Assembly (NCBI GenBank): GCA_002315945.1
Contig: DCIJ01000062.1
Coordinates: 24,472-31,035, forward strand
DNA from: Lachnospiraceae bacterium UBA1729
GTDB taxonomy: Bacteria > Bacillota > Clostridia > Lachnospirales > Lachnospiraceae
DNA: 6,564 nucleotides
Direction of reading: 5' to 3'
Part shown: positions 1-5,056 of the stretch, in pieces
Numbering within the stretch: position 1 is the first letter of the stretch
Layout: the number at the start of each line of letters is the position of its first letter
Position numbers and translations under genes: made by a program
The notes under the pieces: generated by a model
What the model was told of the DNA's origin: nothing
The model's input: only the letters and a program-made list of their open reading frames with translations
Database searches by the model: none

Positions 1-285
1 AATCTGACCGTAACAGAGGCAGCTAAGAAGCAGGCTCAGGAAGATATTAGCGAGAATGGCTACTGGGGAGTAAAGCAGACCTCTGAGAGAATAATAGATT
101 TTGCCAAGGCACTCACTGGTGGAGATCCCTCCAAGATTGAGGATATGCGTGCAGCCTTTGAGAAGGGTTACAAGCAGGCAACTGGTACCTGGGGCAAGGA
201 GCTTCCAGAGATAAGCAGCAAGACCTACGACGCTGTAATGGCTGGCTTTGATAATTGGGCAAAAGAAAGCGAAAACGCACAGTAA
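1..285 (+). CDS. C-terminal part of an uncharacterised protein (5' truncated by window edge)
   Basis: Frame 1 is open from the first base to a TAA at 283-285, giving 94 residues of a protein whose start lies outside the window. The visible part is soluble and mostly helical in character. It is rich in Ala, Lys and Glu, has no membrane segment, and contains aromatic-glycine motifs such as GYWGVKQTSERI and YKQATGTWGKELPEIS. From memory this resembles the conserved C-terminal segment of uncharacterised proteins in motile clostridia, but I cannot name the family with certainty and assign no function. It precedes the rpsF operon on the same strand, with a 193-base gap that contains a hairpin and a strong promoter, so it is probably a separate transcription unit. 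Confidence 0.75.
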   Translation, partial: NLTVTEAAKKQAQEDISENGYWGVKQTSERIIDFAKALTGGDPSKIEDMRAAFEKGYKQATGTWGKELPEISSKTYDAVMAGFDNWAKESENAQ

Positions 286-349
286 GAGCTTAAGATTATA
301 AATCGAATAATACTATCGAATAAAAATTTAAATTAAATAAGAAAAATGC

Positions 350-378
350 TTGAAATCACAGACCGTATATGATATTAT
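350..378 (+). promoter_or_regulatory. Sigma-A type promoter of the rpsF-ssb-rpsR operon
   Basis: TTGAAA (350-355) and TATTAT (373-378) are separated by exactly 17 bases, a close match to the vegetative -35/-10 consensus. Transcription would start near 385, leaving a leader of roughly 95 bases before rpsF. An inverted repeat with 9-bp arms overlaps the promoter. Confidence 0.7.
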
Positions 379-400
379 GCGTGTCTGTGATATTCTTTTA
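355..400 (+). terminator. Hairpin with weak U-tract, possible terminator of the upstream gene
   Basis: ATCACAGAC (355-363) pairs perfectly with GTCTGTGAT (383-391). An inner five-pair stem, CGTAT (364-368) with ATGCG (377-381), extends it with one bulged T. The following bases ATTCTTTTA are T-rich but interrupted. This could end transcription of the gene before it. The same bases hold the -10 and spacer of the rpsF promoter, so the inverted repeat could instead be an operator. Confidence 0.4.
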
Positions 401-460
401 TAGGCAAATTATGCCTATATTAATTTCCTTGTTTCTGCCAAATGAGCAGAAGCCAGAGAC
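399..460 (+). promoter_or_regulatory. Structured leader of rpsF, candidate S6:S18 autoregulatory region
   Basis: TATAGGCA (399-406) and TGCCTATA (412-419) form an 8-bp hairpin with a 5-base loop. Downstream, two mutually exclusive pairings are possible: TTCTGC (433-438) with GCAGAA (446-451), or GTTTCTG (431-437) with CAGAGAC (454-460). Bacterial rpsF operons are known to carry a leader structure bound by the S6:S18 complex. The position here fits, but I do not see the typical CCG bulge, so the regulatory role is inferred. Confidence 0.35.
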
Positions 461-478
461 CAAAAGGAGGTAACTAGC

Positions 479-769
479 ATGAACAAGTACGAATTAGCCG
501 TTGTTGTGAATGCAAAGATCGAGGATGACGACAGAACAGCTGTTGTTGATAAGTGCAAAGCACTTATTGAGCGTTTTGGCGGAACCATCACTAACATCGA
601 TGATTGGGGCAAGAAGAGACTTGCTTACGAAATTCAGAAGATGAGAGAAGGTTTCTACTACTTCATCCAGTTCGAAGCTGACGCAGCTGCTCCGGCAGAG
701 ATTGAGTCCCGTATGAGAATTATGGACAACGTACTCAGATATCTGTGCGTTCGCAATGACGAAGCATAA
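479..769 (+). CDS. rpsF: 30S ribosomal protein S6
   Basis: The 96-residue product has the usual length and pattern of bacterial S6. It starts MNKYELAVVVNAK, continues with FGGTITNIDDWGKKRLAYEI and GFYYFIQFEA, and ends in the MDNVLRYLCVR region. S6 binds S18 on the platform of the small ribosomal subunit. The ATG at 479 is set by a strong AAGGAGG at 464-470, eight bases upstream. It is the first gene of the rpsF-ssb-rpsR operon, 17 bases before ssb. Together with S18 it may control this operon by binding the leader mRNA, as known in other bacteria. Nothing is unusual in the protein. Confidence 0.98.
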   Translation: MNKYELAVVVNAKIEDDDRTAVVDKCKALIERFGGTITNIDDWGKKRLAYEIQKMREGFYYFIQFEADAAAPAEIESRMRIMDNVLRYLCVRNDEA

Positions 770-786
770 TAGAAAGTGAGTATTAT

Positions 787-1227
787 ATGAACAAAGTAAT
801 TCTGATGGGTAGACTTACCCGTGATCCTGAAGTTAGATATTCACAGGGGGATAGCCCTCTGGCAATCGCTAATTATACATTAGCAGTAGACCGTAATAGA
901 AGAAGTGGCGGCGATGATCAGACAGCTGATTTTATCAACTGTGTAGCATTTGGCCGTTCAGGTGAATTTGCAGAGAAGTATTTCCACAAGGGAATCAAGA
1001 TTGCAGTCACTGGTAGAATTCAGACTAGAAACTACACCAACAAAGAAGGCGCAAAAGTATATGTGACCGAGGTCGTAGTAGAAGAGCAGGAATTTGCAGA
1101 GAGCAAGAGTGCTTCAGCAGCTAATTCCGGTTATTCAGCTCCTGCAGCAGGCGGACAGCCAGACGCAGGCGTAGACGGTTTTATGAATATCCCTGATGGA
1201 ATTGATGAGGAATTACCTTTTATCTGA
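787..1227 (+). CDS. ssb: Single-stranded DNA-binding protein
   Basis: The 146-residue product has an N-terminal OB fold at about residues 1-105, starting MNKVILMGRLTRDPEVRYS. Family landmarks include the segment NYTLAVDR and the segment ADFINCVAFGRSGEFAEKY. A flexible Ser/Ala/Gly-rich linker of about 30 residues follows, then an acidic tail DEELPFI. SSB coats single-stranded DNA in replication and repair, and its acidic tail docks partners such as RecO, PriA and polymerase subunits. The tail ends in Ile after the Pro-Phe pair that is usually terminal. The ribosome binding site (AAGTGAG, 774-780) is weaker than those of its neighbours. The gene lies between rpsF and rpsR, the usual place in Firmicutes. 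Confidence 0.97.
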   Translation: MNKVILMGRLTRDPEVRYSQGDSPLAIANYTLAVDRNRRSGGDDQTADFINCVAFGRSGEFAEKYFHKGIKIAVTGRIQTRNYTNKEGAKVYVTEVVVEEQEFAESKSASAANSGYSAPAAGGQPDAGVDGFMNIPDGIDEELPFI

Positions 1228-1253
1228 TTGTAGACTAATAGGAGGTAAATACC

Positions 1254-1517
1254 ATGGCTTTCAATAAAGCAGAGAGACCTGACGGACCTGCAAGACGCAG
1301 ACCCGGACTTCGCAGAAGAAAAAAAGTTTGCGTATTCTGTGGAAAAGATAACGAGATCGATTTCAAAGATGTAAATAAACTTAAAAGATACGTATCTGAG
1401 AGAGGAAAAATCCTTCCTCGTCGTATTACAGGAAACTGTGCAAAGCACCAGAGAGCACTTACTCTTGCAGTTAAGCGCGCTAGACATATCGCTTTAATGC
1501 CTTACGTACAGGATTAA
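1254..1517 (+). CDS. rpsR: 30S ribosomal protein S18
   Basis: The 87-residue product has the S18 core: CVFCGKDNEIDFKDVNKL, then RYVSERGKILPRRITG, then the C-terminal QRALTLAVKRARHIALMPY. C26, C29, C62 and H65 form a CxxC...CxxH set, consistent with a zinc-binding S18, a form known in many bacteria. The N-terminus is rich in Arg and Lys and would contact 16S rRNA. The ATG at 1254 follows TAGGAGGT (1239-1246). It is the last gene of the rpsF operon. In many Firmicutes gdpP, rplI and dnaB/dnaC homologues lie near this locus, but here a mobile-element-like module follows. Confidence 0.98.
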   Translation: MAFNKAERPDGPARRRPGLRRRKKVCVFCGKDNEIDFKDVNKLKRYVSERGKILPRRITGNCAKHQRALTLAVKRARHIALMPYVQD

Positions 1518-1520
1518 TTC

Positions 1521-1555
1521 AAGTATAGTAAGGTATAACAAGGTATTATCGGTAA
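1521..1555 (+). repeat. 10-bp phased short direct repeats directly after rpsR
   Basis: The hexamers AAGTAT (1521), AGGTAT (1531) and AGGTAT (1541) recur at exactly 10-bp steps, with a weaker CGGTAA at 1550. The helical phasing suggests cooperative binding on one face of the DNA, such as arm-type sites for a recombinase or excisionase at an element end. The function is inferred from position only. Confidence 0.4.
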
Positions 1556-1556
1556 C

Positions 1557-1579
1557 AATTTTAGCTCAAGACTAAAATT
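1557..1579. repeat. Perfect 8-bp inverted repeat in the rpsR downstream gap
   Basis: AATTTTAG (1557-1564) is mirrored by CTAAAATT (1572-1579) around a 7-base spacer. It lacks a following T-tract, so it is not a convincing terminator. It could be a protein-binding site or part of an attachment region. Confidence 0.4.
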
Positions 1580-1606
1580 TGACTACAGTCACGACAGTAA
1601 TAAATG
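1579..1606 (+). promoter_or_regulatory. Weak candidate promoter upstream of the element operon
   Basis: TTGACT (1579-1584) matches five of six -35 consensus bases. The best -10 candidate, TAAATG (1601-1606), is 16 bases downstream but matches only about half the consensus. If real, its transcript would meet the terminator at 1660-1692 before reaching the first element gene. Confidence 0.2.
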
Positions 1607-1625
1607 GTGATAATAGGTGATAATA
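1606..1625 (+). repeat. Perfect tandem duplication of a 10-bp unit
   Basis: GGTGATAATA occurs twice back to back (1606-1615 and 1616-1625). With the phased repeats just upstream, it makes this gap unusually repetitive. It may be a recombinase-associated site. No function is demonstrable from sequence alone. Confidence 0.5.
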
Positions 1626-1659
1626 CGTTGGAGTGCACATAGAATAGGGCAAAATTAGG

Positions 1660-1692
1660 CACCCTTTGGAGAAATCCAGAGGGTGTTTTTTT
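1660..1692 (+). terminator. Strong intrinsic terminator
   Basis: CACCCTTTGGA (1660-1670) pairs with TCCAGAGGGTG (1675-1685), 11 pairs including one G-U, closed by a GAAA tetraloop. Seven T residues follow at once (1686-1692). It ends either the rpsF-ssb-rpsR transcript or a leader transcript of the element operon, whose first gene starts 52 bases downstream. Confidence 0.93.
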
Positions 1693-1744
1693 ATTATTTC
1701 CTTCAGATTCCTGGGTAGCAAAACTAATTCAGGAGGTAGAAGAA

Positions 1745-1981
1745 ATGCAAGAAAAGAAGTCAATGACCATCAAAGAGATGAGGCATGAGGTAATCGAGCA
1801 TCCACAGAAGTTCATCCGTTATAAAGAGGGTGCAAAACTTTACTGCATGTGCCAGAAAAAGTTCGAAAGACTGGCCTGGGATGCAAATGCCGTTTACAAG
1901 ATTAACACGATGTGCCTTGTGAACTTAGAAATCTTTGATAAGTATTTGGAAACATTTCACGTTGTACAGAGAAGGAGATAA
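1745..1981 (+). CDS. Small DUF6462-like protein, possible DNA-binding/excisionase-like factor
   Basis: The 78-residue product contains FIRYKEGAKLYCMCQKKFER, then LAWDANAVYKINTMCLVN, then IFDKYLETFHV. I recognise this pattern from memory as the DUF6462-type small proteins common on conjugative elements of Firmicutes. Its size and helix-strand pattern resemble MerR/AlpA-like winged helices used as excisionases, but a DNA-binding role is inferred. The ATG at 1745 is fixed by AGGAGG (1731-1736). The gene is the first of a tight operon, and its last codons contain the parA ribosome binding site, with only 5 bases between its stop and the parA start. Such proteins often sit near an integrase gene, but none is seen here. 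Confidence 0.8.
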   Translation: MQEKKSMTIKEMRHEVIEHPQKFIRYKEGAKLYCMCQKKFERLAWDANAVYKINTMCLVNLEIFDKYLETFHVVQRRR

Positions 1982-1986
1982 TAAAA

Positions 1987-2772
1987 ATGTGTAAAGTAAT
2001 ATCTATAGCAAATCAGAAGGGTGGAGTTGGAAAGACAACTACCGCTGTCAATTTAGGAATAGGTCTCGCAAGTGAAGGAAAAAGGGTTCTTCTCATTGAT
2101 GGAGATCCACAGGGCAGTTTAACTATCAGTCTTGGCTATTCTGAGCCGGATAAGTTAAAAACCTCATTGGTGGACATTCTTTCAATGGTTGTAAATGAAG
2201 AGGAAATCCCTGAGAACTATGCAATTCTCAATTATAAGGAGAATGTGGACCTGATTCCATCTAATATAGAGCTTTCTGCGGTAGAAATATCGCTTGTAAA
2301 TACAATGAGCAGAGAGCTTGTACTTTCATCTTATATAGAATCCGTTAAATACAAATATGATTACATCATCATCGACTGCATGCCATCGCTTGGAGTAATG
2401 ACTGTAAATGCATTGGCTTGTTCTGACACAGTTTTGATTCCAGTTCAGGCTGCATATCTTCCGGTCAAAGGTCTCCAGCAGTTGATAAAAACAATCTTTA
2501 CTGTTAAGCGCAGACTTAATCCGAAGCTTGATATAGAAGGGATTCTTCTTACGATGGTCGATAACCGTACCAATTATGCCAAGGATATCGTTCTTGAAGT
2601 AAATGATGTATATGGAAAGAGCATTCCGGTATTTCCTATTGAAATTCCATTATCAGTCAGAGCGGCAGAGATAAGCTCAGTTGCTAAGAGCATTTATGAT
2701 TACGATCCGAAGGGAAAAGCCGCATTTGCATATTTGTCATTAACAAAGGAGGTACTTGCTCATGGGTGCTAA
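1987..2772 (+). CDS. parA: ParA/Soj-type partition ATPase
   Basis: The 261-residue product is a full-length P-loop ATPase of the ParA/MinD superfamily. The deviant Walker A KGGVGKTT spans residues 11-18, with the signature Lys11. The Walker A' region VLLIDGDPQG covers 34-43, the Walker B region YDYIIID ends at Asp130, and IPVQAAYLPVKGL (151-163) and IPLSVRAAE (220-228) match conserved switch and interface segments. ParA binds DNA nonspecifically in the ATP state and moves ParB-bound plasmid or element DNA. There is no N-terminal extra HTH domain, so it is the short (type Ib/Soj-like) form. The ribosome binding site AAGGAG (1972-1977) lies in the preceding gene. The 3' end overlaps parB by 11 bases, as expected for coupled translation of a partition pair. 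Confidence 0.95.
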   Translation: MCKVISIANQKGGVGKTTTAVNLGIGLASEGKRVLLIDGDPQGSLTISLGYSEPDKLKTSLVDILSMVVNEEEIPENYAILNYKENVDLIPSNIELSAVEISLVNTMSRELVLSSYIESVKYKYDYIIIDCMPSLGVMTVNALACSDTVLIPVQAAYLPVKGLQQLIKTIFTVKRRLNPKLDIEGILLTMVDNRTNYAKDIVLEVNDVYGKSIPVFPIEIPLSVRAAEISSVAKSIYDYDPKGKAAFAYLSLTKEVLAHGC

Positions 2773-3682
2773 GAGAGAAAAGATACATTTTGCTTCAGTG
2801 GAGGAGCTTTTAGGAGCCCCAACTACTTCAGAAGAAGGAACTGTAGAAATAAGAGTTGACCAGATATATCCATTTGAAAACCATCCTTTTAAGGTTAGGG
2901 ATGATGACAAGATGGAGGAACTGGTTGAAAGCATTAAGAATAATGGTGTGCTCACACCTGTATTAGTCAGACCGGATGATGAAGGGAACTATGAAATGAT
3001 TTCAGGACATAGAAGACTTCATGCAGCCAAGAGAGCTGGACTTACAGTGATTCCTGCAATCGTAAAGCTTATGACAAATGATGATGCCATTATTGCAATG
3101 GTTGATGCGAACTGTCAGCGAGAAGAGATTCTTCCTAGTGAAAGAGCATTTTCATTAAAGATGAAAATGGATGCAATGAGAAGACAAGGGTCAAGGGAAG
3201 ATTTGACTTGTCGCCACGATGGCGACAAGTTAAGTGTGGCCGAAAAGAAAACAGCAGCTCTTGTAGGTGAAGCAAGTGGATTAGCAGCTAGGTCAGTTCA
3301 GAGATATATCAGATTGACTGAATTATTGCCTGAGCTTTTATCATATGTAGATTTTAAGAAGATTGGTTTGGTGATGGCAGTTGATATCTCATATTTTGAT
3401 AAGCACGTTCAAAGATGGATTTATGAATATGTAAAAGATAATGGTTTCTTAAAGCCAGAACAGATTGAGGCTCTTAAGAATGTTCCGAACCTTGAAAACA
3501 TGACACAGCAGACAGTCATTATCACAATGAATGAAGCAGTTAAGCCTAAGCAGAGCGGCAAGGTTGCATTATCAGAACGCAAGCTCAATAAGTATTTTGG
3601 AACCCATGTACCTGCCAGTGAACGGGAGCGAGTTATCCTTGAGCTTTTGGATGAGTGGGCTAAGAAGAAGGGGGAGAAATAA
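2762..3682 (+). CDS. parB: ParB-family partition protein
   Basis: The 306-residue product has an N-terminal ParB/Srx CTPase domain with VDQIYPFENHPF (32-43), ESIKNNGVLTPVLVR (56-70) and the nucleotide-binding GHRR motif (82-85). DANCQREEILPSERAF (115-130) matches the conserved ENxQRE-type motif. A helix-turn-helix region follows, ending SVQRYIRL (178-185), then a C-terminal region of about 100 residues. It should bind a parS-like site and stimulate ParA. I chose ATG 2762 because AAAGGAGG (2745-2752) lies 9 bases upstream; a TTG at 2756 in the same frame is only 3 bases from that site. Residues 148-157 are encoded by a striking DNA palindrome. The stop overlaps the next start by one base. Confidence 0.93.
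   Translation: MGAKREKIHFASVEELLGAPTTSEEGTVEIRVDQIYPFENHPFKVRDDDKMEELVESIKNNGVLTPVLVRPDDEGNYEMISGHRRLHAAKRAGLTVIPAIVKLMTNDDAIIAMVDANCQREEILPSERAFSLKMKMDAMRRQGSREDLTCRHDGDKLSVAEKKTAALVGEASGLAARSVQRYIRLTELLPELLSYVDFKKIGLVMAVDISYFDKHVQRWIYEYVKDNGFLKPEQIEALKNVPNLENMTQQTVIITMNEAVKPKQSGKVALSERKLNKYFGTHVPASERERVILELLDEWAKKKGEK
3203..3233. repeat. 25-bp near-perfect palindrome inside parB, candidate parS-like or structural site
   Basis: ACTTGTCGCCA (3206-3216) and TGGCGACAAGT (3220-3230) are perfect 11-bp arms around CGA. Two further A-T pairs outside a G-T position extend the symmetry to 3203-3233. It is noticeably GC-richer than the flanking AT-rich gene. It encodes parB residues 148-157, between the CTPase domain and the HTH region. 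Proximity to parAB makes a ParB-binding site plausible, but it does not match the chromosomal parS consensus TGTTTCACGTGAAACA. Confidence 0.6.
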
Positions 3683-4050
3683 TGGCATTGGAATATTTCT
3701 ATAAGAATCAAGCAGAGCAATATGCATTTATCAGAATCCCAAGAGCCATGATGACAGAGGAGATATTCTCTCCTCTGTCGGTTGAGGCAAAGGTGTTATA
3801 TGGAATGCTTCTTGATTTAATGAGCTATTCGGTGAAAAATCGATGGCTCGATGAAAAGAACAGAGTCTTTGTTATTTATCCGGTAAGTCATATTCAAGAA
3901 GACCTTTGTGTATCAAAGGGGAAAGCATTGGAGTGTCTGCAGGAGCTTGAAGATATTGGTTTGATTGATAGAAAACAGAGAGGTCAGGGTAAGCCGGGGT
4001 ATATATATGTTAAGAGCTTTGTTGTTGAAAAGACAGCTTTGGGGGTCTAG
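3682..4050 (+). CDS. Short RepA_N-domain protein lacking the C-terminal domain
   Basis: The 122-residue product is essentially only a RepA_N (replication initiator A N-terminal, winged-helix) domain. It shows YFYKNQAEQYAFIRIPRAM, then LSVEAKVLYGMLLDLMS, then NRWLDEKNRVFVIYPV, and ends near GQGKPGYIYVKSF. It aligns along its whole length with residues 9-120 of the full initiator encoded next, at roughly half identity, so it is a diverged paralogue and not a recent copy. It ends where the full protein enters its linker, and a RepA-site-like inverted repeat covers its stop codon. It may be a regulator or competitor of RepA, or the relic of a second initiator. The start overlaps the parB stop (TAATG), and AAGGGGGAG (3668-3676) is the ribosome binding site. 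Confidence 0.85.
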   Translation: MALEYFYKNQAEQYAFIRIPRAMMTEEIFSPLSVEAKVLYGMLLDLMSYSVKNRWLDEKNRVFVIYPVSHIQEDLCVSKGKALECLQELEDIGLIDRKQRGQGKPGYIYVKSFVVEKTALGV

Positions 4051-4071
4051 AAGTTCAAAATTTGGACTTCT
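4049..4071. promoter_or_regulatory. Inverted repeat before repA, candidate RepA operator
   Basis: AGAAGTTC (4049-4056) and GGACTTCT (4064-4071) are inverted with one G-T mismatch around AAAATTT. The outer arms GAAGTT...ACTTC and the 21-bp spacing match the pair of half-sites at 4510-4530 in the iteron region inside repA. It lies between the stop of the short paralogue and the repA ribosome binding site (4074-4081). RepA binding here could repress its own synthesis. It could also act as an RNA hairpin, or be a relic of iterons from the truncated paralogue. Confidence 0.5.
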
Positions 4072-4089
4072 GGAAAGGAGGAAAATAAG

Positions 4090-5046
4090 GTGAGCGATAA
4101 TATTCAGTTCAATTATTTCTATGGAAACGAAGCTGATATGTTCACATTCTATAGGATTCCTAAGCTGCTCGTAACAGATGAATATTTCAAAGGAATCTCT
4201 AATGATGCCAAGATTTTGTATGGGCTTATGCTTGATAGAATGTCTTTGTCGGCTAGAAATGGCTGGCTTGACGAGGAAAACCGCGTATATATCTACTTTT
4301 CAATAGAGGATGTCATTGAATATTTGAATGTTGGAAAGAATAAAGCAGTCAATGTTATGGCAGAGCTTGATACAAAAAAAGGTATCGGATTAATAGAAAA
4401 ACGTAAGCAGGGGCAGGGTAAGGCAGCCATTATATATGTAAAAAGCTTCATGAGAGATGCGGTTCAGGAGTTTGAAAATCAAACTTCAAGGGAAAAAACG
4501 GGTGTTTCAGAAGTTTACATTTCAAACTTCAAGAATCCCGAAAATCAAACTTCTAGAAGTTTAGAAATCAAACCTCTAGAGGTTTATATTTCAAACCCTA
4601 ATAATAATAAATTAAATAATAACAATATTAGTGATAACCAATCTAATCTAATCTTATCTCAAGATGGGATGGGAAAAGATGCGATGAGATATGCCGGACT
4701 CATTAGAAAGAATTTGGAAATCGATTTGTTAAGTATGAATGATCCGCTGGAGAAGGAGCTTTATGAGGAAATATATGATTTGGTCCTAGAAACAGTGTTA
4801 AGCCAAGCTGAATTCACAGTTATTTCTAGCAATCGTTTCCCAACAGAACTTGTGAGGAGTAGATTTTTGAAACTTGATTCTGGACATGTTCAATACGTGG
4901 TTTCCTGCTTAAAGGGAAATACAACAAAAGTTACGAATATCAAGAAATATATGCTGGCAGCACTGTTCAATGCACCAGTTACAATCAGCAGTTACTATCA
5001 GGCAGAAGTAAATCATGATATGCCTCAGTTTGCAGTGAGGGGTTAG
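4090..5046 (+). CDS. repA: RepA_N-family replication initiator with DUF6017-like C-terminal domain
   Basis: The 318-residue product has three parts. Residues 8-120 are a RepA_N winged-helix domain (FNYFYGNEADMFTFYRIPK, DAKILYGLMLDRMSLSARN, GIGLIEKRKQGQGKAA). Residues 121-190 are a low-complexity linker containing two copies of ENQTSR and of EVYISN and an Asn-rich stretch. Residues 197-312 resemble the DUF6017 domain (AGLIRKNLEID, HVQYVVSCLKGNTTKVTNIKKYMLAALFNAP in two adjacent motifs, VNHDMP). RepA_N proteins start replication of many Firmicutes plasmids, and their origins are known to lie inside the rep gene. Here the linker DNA carries 23-bp iterons and an AT-rich tract. Translation starts at GTG 4090, eight bases after AAAGGAGG (4074-4081). 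The following gene begins 11 bases after the stop. Confidence 0.9.
   Translation: MSDNIQFNYFYGNEADMFTFYRIPKLLVTDEYFKGISNDAKILYGLMLDRMSLSARNGWLDEENRVYIYFSIEDVIEYLNVGKNKAVNVMAELDTKKGIGLIEKRKQGQGKAAIIYVKSFMRDAVQEFENQTSREKTGVSEVYISNFKNPENQTSRSLEIKPLEVYISNPNNNKLNNNNISDNQSNLILSQDGMGKDAMRYAGLIRKNLEIDLLSMNDPLEKELYEEIYDLVLETVLSQAEFTVISSNRFPTELVRSRFLKLDSGHVQYVVSCLKGNTTKVTNIKKYMLAALFNAPVTISSYYQAEVNHDMPQFAVRG
4479..4598. repeat. 23-bp iteron array inside repA, likely origin of replication
   Basis: TCAAAC starts at 4522, 4545, 4568 and 4591, an exact 23-bp period. The opposite half-site GAAGTTT or GAGGTTT is at 4510, 4556 and 4579 in the same period, and a degenerate one is at 4533. Two units contain perfect 16-bp palindromes, AAACTTCTAGAAGTTT (4547-4562) and AAACCTCTAGAGGTTT (4570-4585). 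One further half-site, TCAAACTTC, lies at 4479-4487 but is 3 bases out of phase. The period is not a multiple of three, so the repetition is selected at the DNA level and not for the protein. RepA_N origins lie in this part of the gene in known plasmids. Confidence 0.82.
4599..4660. other. AT-rich tract next to the iterons, probable DNA unwinding element
   Basis: The tract begins TAATAATAATAAATTAAATA and stays strongly AT-rich. It ends in four tandem pentamers of the form ATCTN at 4641-4660 (ATCTA, ATCTA, ATCTT, ATCTC). It directly abuts the last iteron, the usual layout of iteron origins. In the protein it encodes an Asn-rich linker (about residues 169-190), which looks like a by-product of the DNA requirement. 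Confidence 0.6.
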
Positions 5047-5056
5047 GAGGAAGTGT

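Noticed and set aside
1131..1487. Minus-strand open frame of 118 codons over ssb and rpsR
   Set aside because: It is antisense to two well-recognised genes and shows no recognisable protein features.
1572..1763. Open frame of 63 codons on the minus strand in the gap after rpsR
   Set aside because: It reads across the terminator, has no convincing ribosome binding site and overlaps the start of the DUF6462-like gene. It is open mainly because the region is repetitive and AT-rich.
2756..2761. Upstream TTG start for parB adding two residues
   Set aside because: It leaves only 3 bases to the ribosome binding site at 2745-2752, whereas ATG 2762 has a normal 9-base spacing.
3421..3720. Minus-strand open frame of 99 codons opposite the end of parB
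   Set aside because: It is a shadow of parB and the start of the short RepA_N gene, with no ribosome binding site and no recognisable domain.
4021..4090. Frameshift splitting a single RepA into the short and full genes
   Set aside because: The downstream gene has its own complete RepA_N domain, start codon and ribosome binding site, so these are two genes and not one broken gene.
4479..4598. CRISPR-like array
   Set aside because: The repeats are short half-sites at 23-bp steps inside a coding gene, with no unique spacers of typical length and no cas genes.
4628..4665. DnaA boxes near the AT-rich tract
   Set aside because: The best candidates match only about six of nine bases of TTATCCACA, so they are not convincing.
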